The notes under the pieces were generated by a model, which worked only from the letters and a program-made list of their open reading frames with translations, did no database searches and was not told the origin of the DNA. From Lachnospiraceae bacterium (GTDB taxonomy: Bacteria > Bacillota_A > Clostridia > Lachnospirales > Lachnospiraceae), in the NCBI GenBank assembly GCA_028694115.1, contig JAQUUB010000003.1:1-62797 (forward strand): a DNA stretch of 62,797 bases. The letters are read 5' to 3'. The stretch's first letter is position 1. Each line of letters opens with the position of its first letter. Shown one piece after another: positions 59,608-62,797 of this stretch. A program made the translations under genes and the position numbers.

Positions 59608-60201
59608 TTATATTAGCTTCATAAAATTTTCAATTATTTTTTTCCCCGAAGGAGTTAATACCGATTCTGGGTGAAACTGCAACCCAAATGTCTTAAATTC
59701 CTTATGTTCCACTGCCATAATTTCTCCATCTTCCGTTTCTGCAACGATCTTTAGACAATCTGGAAGTTTATCTTTTTTTGCTGCCAGGGAATGGTATCTT
59801 GCTACTTCAATTTCTTCTGGTAGCTCCTGAAACAAGATGCTCTCCTGACTCACCTTTGCAAGGGATGTTTTTCCATGCATTAACTTCTTTGCATAAGTTA
59901 CTTCTCCACCAAGTGATTGACAGATGACCTGATGCCCAAGACATACTCCCAAAATAGGAATCTCACCAGCCAGTTCCTCAACAATCTTTGTACAGATTCC
60001 AGCATCCTCTGGTCTTCCCGGTCCTGGTGATAAGAAAATGGCTTCTGGCTTCATTTTTCTGATTTCTGTCACACGAATCTCATCATTTCGTACCACCTGA
60101 ATGTCAAGCGTTGGACTCGTTTGTTGTTCCAAAAATACACTTCCTATTAACTGATACAAATTATAGGAAAAGCTATCATAGTTATCAATCAGCAAGATCA
60201 T
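59608..60201 (-). CDS. trpG: anthranilate synthase glutamine amidotransferase
   Basis: 197 aa class I GATase: [26 protein letters not shown], the nucleophile in [16 protein letters not shown] and [15 protein letters not shown] with the catalytic His-Glu. ATGA overlap with the trpE stop, with GGAGGG 8 nt upstream. May also serve folate synthesis as PabA in organisms lacking a second copy. Confidence 0.97.
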   Translation of the reverse strand: MILLIDNYDSFSYNLYQLIGSVFLEQQTSPTLDIQVVRNDEIRVTEIRKMKPEAIFLSPGPGRPEDAGICTKIVEELAGEIPILGVCLGHQVICQSLGGEVTYAKKLMHGKTSLAKVSQESILFQELPEEIEVARYHSLAAKKDKLPDCLKIVAETEDGEIMAVEHKEFKTFGLQFHPESVLTPSGKKIIENFMKLI

Positions 60202-61673
60202 AGGTCAATCCCTCCATTTGCTTGTTCTAATGCACTCATCACTGCTTTCGATTTATTAATGCATTCCTGGTATTCCATTTCTGGTACACTATCTGCCACA
60301 ATCCCTGCACCTGACCTTACAAAGACTTTGTTATTCTTAGTAAATGCAAGTCGGATTGCAATACAGGTATCCAGATTGCCCGTGAAATCCAAATAACCAA
60401 TTGCTCCACCGTAAATACCACGTTTATTATTCTCTAACTCACAAATCAATTCACATGCTCGTAATTTTGGTGCTCCTGATAAGGTACCAGCTGGAAGTAT
60501 CGCAGCTATTGTATCTAGTGCATCCTTGTCTTCCCGAATCTTCCCCTTTACGGTAGAACCAATGTGCATTACATGAGAGAATTTTTCTACCTGCATATAT
60601 TTCTCTACTTCTACCGAACCAATCTGGCTGATTCTCCCGATATCATTTCTTCCAAGGTCCACTAGCATATTGTGTTCTGCACGTTCCTTTTCATCACTTA
60701 ATAGTTCTCTTTCTAATTCCAGGTCTTCCTTTTCCGTTTCTCCCCTTGGTCTGGTTCCAGCCAAAGGAAAGGTATGCAACACTCCATTTTCCAATTTTAC
60801 CATTGTCTCAGGCGATGCACCTGCAATCTCAATATCATCACTGGAAAAATAAAACATATAGGGAGATGGATTTGTCGTCCTCAGCATACGGTAAGTATCT
60901 AATAAGCTTCCTCTAATATCAGCTTCCAAACGATTGGATAATACAATCTGAAAGATGTCTCCCTCTTTTATATAGTGTTTTCCTCTTTCAACCATTTTGC
61001 AATAGGTCTCTTTGTCAAAAAGCTGTCGAAAGGAACTTAATAATTCGAGCTTTTTATTTTCAGCTGTTTCTCCTTCCATAACAAGTCTTTTGATATTTTC
61101 TAACTCCATAATCCCTTTTGCATAAGAGGTATCAATATTATCTGCTTCAATATTCACGATTAAGATAAGCTTCTGCTTATAATGATCAAAGACAATTACT
61201 TTATCAAATAGCATTAAATCTACATCTTTAAATCCTTCTTCATCACGAACCTCTATTTGTAAACTTGGCTCACTATATTTTATATAATCGTAAGAAAAAT
61301 ATCCTACGAGTCCCCCTGCAAATGGAGGCATTTCCAAAAGGCGTGGAGTCCTGTTCTCCGTAATCATCTGACGAATTCTCTCTTCTGGATGATTTGTTTT
61401 TTCTACAACCTCCAGACCGCTCTTTATTTTCAATTCCCCATTTTGGCAAGTGAGTTCCAGTGTCGGATCATATCCAAGAAAGGTATAACGCCCCCATGTT
61501 TTTGATGATTCCGCACTTTCTAAAATAAAGCAATGGCGACTCACTTTTTTTAATCTTCGCAACACCATGATTGGTGTTACCATATCCGAATGAAACTCCA
61601 TTTTAATTGGAATTCTTTTATAATCCCCTTCCTCTAAAATATTTTTTGCATCCACTAATGTTGGATAAATCAT
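60198..61673 (-). CDS. trpE: anthranilate synthase component I
   Basis: 491 aa chorismate-using enzyme. The feedback site motif for tryptophan is LLESAES-type: FILESAESSKTWGRYTFLG. Chorismate site: IFQIVLSNRLEAD, ASPETMVKLENG, AGTRPRG, ERAEHNMLVDLGRNDIG, GTLSGAPKLRA, GIYGGAIGYLD and RSGAGIVADSVPE. AGGAGGAG 6 nt before ATG 61673. First gene of the operon, preceded by a T-box leader. Confidence 0.97.
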   Translation of the reverse strand: MIYPTLVDAKNILEEGDYKRIPIKMEFHSDMVTPIMVLRRLKKVSRHCFILESAESSKTWGRYTFLGYDPTLELTCQNGELKIKSGLEVVEKTNHPEERIRQMITENRTPRLLEMPPFAGGLVGYFSYDYIKYSEPSLQIEVRDEEGFKDVDLMLFDKVIVFDHYKQKLILIVNIEADNIDTSYAKGIMELENIKRLVMEGETAENKKLELLSSFRQLFDKETYCKMVERGKHYIKEGDIFQIVLSNRLEADIRGSLLDTYRMLRTTNPSPYMFYFSSDDIEIAGASPETMVKLENGVLHTFPLAGTRPRGETEKEDLELERELLSDEKERAEHNMLVDLGRNDIGRISQIGSVEVEKYMQVEKFSHVMHIGSTVKGKIREDKDALDTIAAILPAGTLSGAPKLRACELICELENNKRGIYGGAIGYLDFTGNLDTCIAIRLAFTKNNKVFVRSGAGIVADSVPEMEYQECINKSKAVMSALEQANGGIDL

Positions 61674-61718
61674 GCTTTTCTCCTCCTTATACAATTACCA
61701 TCGTTCTTTTTTAGAACA

Positions 61719-62016
61719 CAAAAAATCCGCCCACGACAATAAAATGTTTATTGTCGAGGACGGATATAAAACACCCGCGGTGCCACCTCAATTCGTAATT
61801 CATTACGCTCTTTGCAAGATACTAACATATCTCTGACAACTTACGTATGTCTACACGTCACAGAATACTCAGCTCTTTATTTGCTTTTGACTGTGCCCTC
61901 AGTGGTCCATTTAATAATCTGCGTTCTGTCCGGCTCTCACCTACCCGGGCTCTCTGTGAGTGCAACAACTATTGTTATCTCCACTTCATCGGTTTATCTT
62001 ATTAAATTAATATCTA
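61719..62016 (-). ncRNA. tryptophan T-box leader
   Basis: About 300-nt leader with the T-box core AGGTGGCACCGCGG (61788-61775) preceding a terminator. In Stem I the sequence ATGGACCACTGAGGG carries the specifier TGG (61909-61907), which pairs with anticodon CCA of tRNA-Trp. A GNUG-like AGCCGGACAG region lies between. Uncharged tRNA-Trp would bind both the specifier and the T-box bulge and form the antiterminator, turning on trpEGDCFBA. Confidence 0.95.
61725..61765 (-). terminator. T-box regulated terminator upstream of trpE
   Basis: Stem ATCCGTCCTCGACAATAAA / TTTATTGTCGTGGGCGGAT (several wobble or mismatch positions), followed by a T-run on the minus strand. The competing antiterminator uses the T-box sequence and the 5' arm. 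Confidence 0.93.
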
Positions 62017-62045
62017 TCTAACCACAAAATACTATTATTTGTCAA
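62016..62045 (-). promoter_or_regulatory. promoter of the trp operon
   Basis: TTGACA (62045-62040), 18 bp, TTAGAT (62021-62016) on the minus strand, at the start of the T-box leader. No TrpR or TRAP site is apparent. Confidence 0.65.
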
Positions 62046-62075
62046 CCCTTATTTATGTTGTTGTGTGTCTCATTA

Positions 62076-62797
62076 CTATTTTACGGCTTGAAATGCTTCT
62101 TCTAAATCTTCGATTATATCATCAATGTGTTCGGTACCAATTGATAATCGAATCGTATTTTGCTTAATTCCCTGATCTTGCAATTCTTCCTCTGATAATT
62201 GAGAATGTGTTGTAGATGCTGGATGAATCACAAGTGATTTTACATCTGCTACATTTGCAAGTAGTGAAAATACCTGCAGGCTATCGATAAATTTCTTAGC
62301 CTCTACCGCACCCCCTTTGATCTCAAATGTAAAAATAGAACCGGCTCCATTGGGGAAATACTGATTGTATAAATCGTGGGTTGGTGCATCCTTTAAGGCT
62401 GGATGATTAACTTTTTCCACCTGTGGATGATTTGCTAAATAGTCAACTACCTTTAAGGCATTTTCCACATGCCTTTCCACTCGAAGTGATAATGTTTCTA
62501 GTCCCTGCAGAAAAAGGAAAGAATGAAAAGGTGAAATTGTTGCACCGGTATCTCGAAGTAAAATTGCCCTGATCTTGGTTACAAATGCCGCTGGTCCAGC
62601 TGCCTTTGTAAAGCTAATTCCATGGTAGCTTGGATTAGGATCTACTAAGGATGGAAATTTGCCTGATGCCTCCCAGTCAAATTTTCCTCCATCAACAATA
62701 ACACCACCAATTGTTGTTCCATGTCCGCCAATAAATTTTGTAGCAGAATGTACAACGATATCAGCACCATATTCAATAGGTCTAATTAAATATGGAG
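62076..62797 (-). CDS. metY: O-acetylhomoserine sulfhydrylase / Cys-Met PLP enzyme, 5' truncated
   Basis: C-terminal 240 residues of a PLP-dependent Cys/Met metabolism enzyme; the frame is open to the window edge, so the N-terminus lies outside. The PLP lysine is in [13 protein letters not shown]; then [44 protein letters not shown] and the final [15 protein letters not shown]. The TTIGG and [11 protein letters not shown] spelling is that of O-acetylhomoserine sulfhydrylases (MetY), making homocysteine from sulfide. Stop at 62076; no clear terminator before the trp promoter. Confidence 0.9.
   Translation of the reverse strand, partial: PYLIRPIEYGADIVVHSATKFIGGHGTTIGGVIVDGGKFDWEASGKFPSLVDPNPSYHGISFTKAAGPAAFVTKIRAILLRDTGATISPFHSFLFLQGLETLSLRVERHVENALKVVDYLANHPQVEKVNHPALKDAPTHDLYNQYFPNGAGSIFTFEIKGGAVEAKKFIDSLQVFSLLANVADVKSLVIHPASTTHSQLSEEELQDQGIKQNTIRLSIGTEHIDDIIEDLEEAFQAVK

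Noticed and set aside
1..62797. Search for mobile elements, prophage genes, CRISPR arrays and rRNA
   Set aside because: No transposase, integrase, phage structural gene, spacer array or rRNA stretch was recognised; the only repeats are short palindromic families.

Overview
This window comes from a low-GC, anaerobic, endospore-forming Firmicute, most likely a member of the Lachnospiraceae (Clostridium cluster XIVa). The evidence is a class III (glycyl radical) ribonucleotide reductase, dipicolinate synthase DpaAB, a SpoVAF-type GerA protein, a LysM/GH18 cortex-lytic enzyme, a CotF-type coat protein, a T-box leader, strong AGGAGG ribosome binding sites and AT-rich gaps. Two small families typical of this group (DUF6142 and a 50-aa membrane peptide) point the same way. 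No phage, transposase, CRISPR array or rRNA is visible. Nearly all genes lie on the minus strand; the plus-strand exceptions are a TetR gene, tRNA-Trp, a DUF4234/DUF2752 pair, DUF4422-dpaA-dpaB and a Crp/Fnr gene.

Layout. 0-9.4 kb: chemoreceptor, a HlyD/ABC/FtsX exporter operon with a divergent TetR regulator, and the KtrAB potassium channel. 9.6-17 kb: tRNA-Trp, radA, a conserved beta-rich protein, clpC behind a GntR repressor, a secreted/anchored protein with an Asp-rich tail, and a zinc-ribbon protein. 17-25 kb: purE-purM-purN-purD, an M29 aminopeptidase, small membrane proteins, pyrE, pyrF and a Nudix-like protein. 25-30 kb: nrdD with a fused glutaredoxin-like domain and upstream NrdR-type boxes, hflX and a TPR lipoprotein. 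30-38.6 kb: small membrane proteins, Hsp20, a spore cortex hydrolase, ROK and Fur regulators, a metal exporter, DUF4422 and dpaAB. 38.6-47 kb: asnB, a ZIP transporter, a split permease whose second half carries a ferredoxin domain, Crp/Fnr, YefM-YoeB, PadR with a SEDS-like protein, GNAT and TetR. 47-55 kb: spoVAF-like gene, mgsA, flavin reductase, a SIMPL protein, a TetM-like GTPase fused to a Rae1-type NYN nuclease, ferritin-like and CotF proteins, and a corrinoid adenosyltransferase. 55-62.8 kb: the trp operon (E-G-D-C-F-B-A) behind a tryptophan T-box, then a truncated O-acetylhomoserine sulfhydrylase gene.

The strongest candidate for something new is the translational GTPase-nuclease fusion at 50599-53259. 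It joins a ribosomal A-site binding factor to an A-site mRNA nuclease domain in one polypeptide and lacks the tetracycline-displacing loop of Tet(M). Other signals worth attention are a hairpin repeat (GCATGC-TTTA-GCATGC type) placed 10-14 nt upstream of five start codons; a second family of longer palindromic repeats, one of which encodes the TrpA C-terminus; a 20-bp hairpin that holds the ZIP ribosome binding site in its loop; a SEDS protein with a HAAS-like prefix that lacks the expected catalytic Asp; and several clear operator palindromes built into promoters.

All calls are from reading the sequence. Start codons were often moved downstream of the longest open frame to the ATG that has a Shine-Dalgarno sequence at proper spacing.
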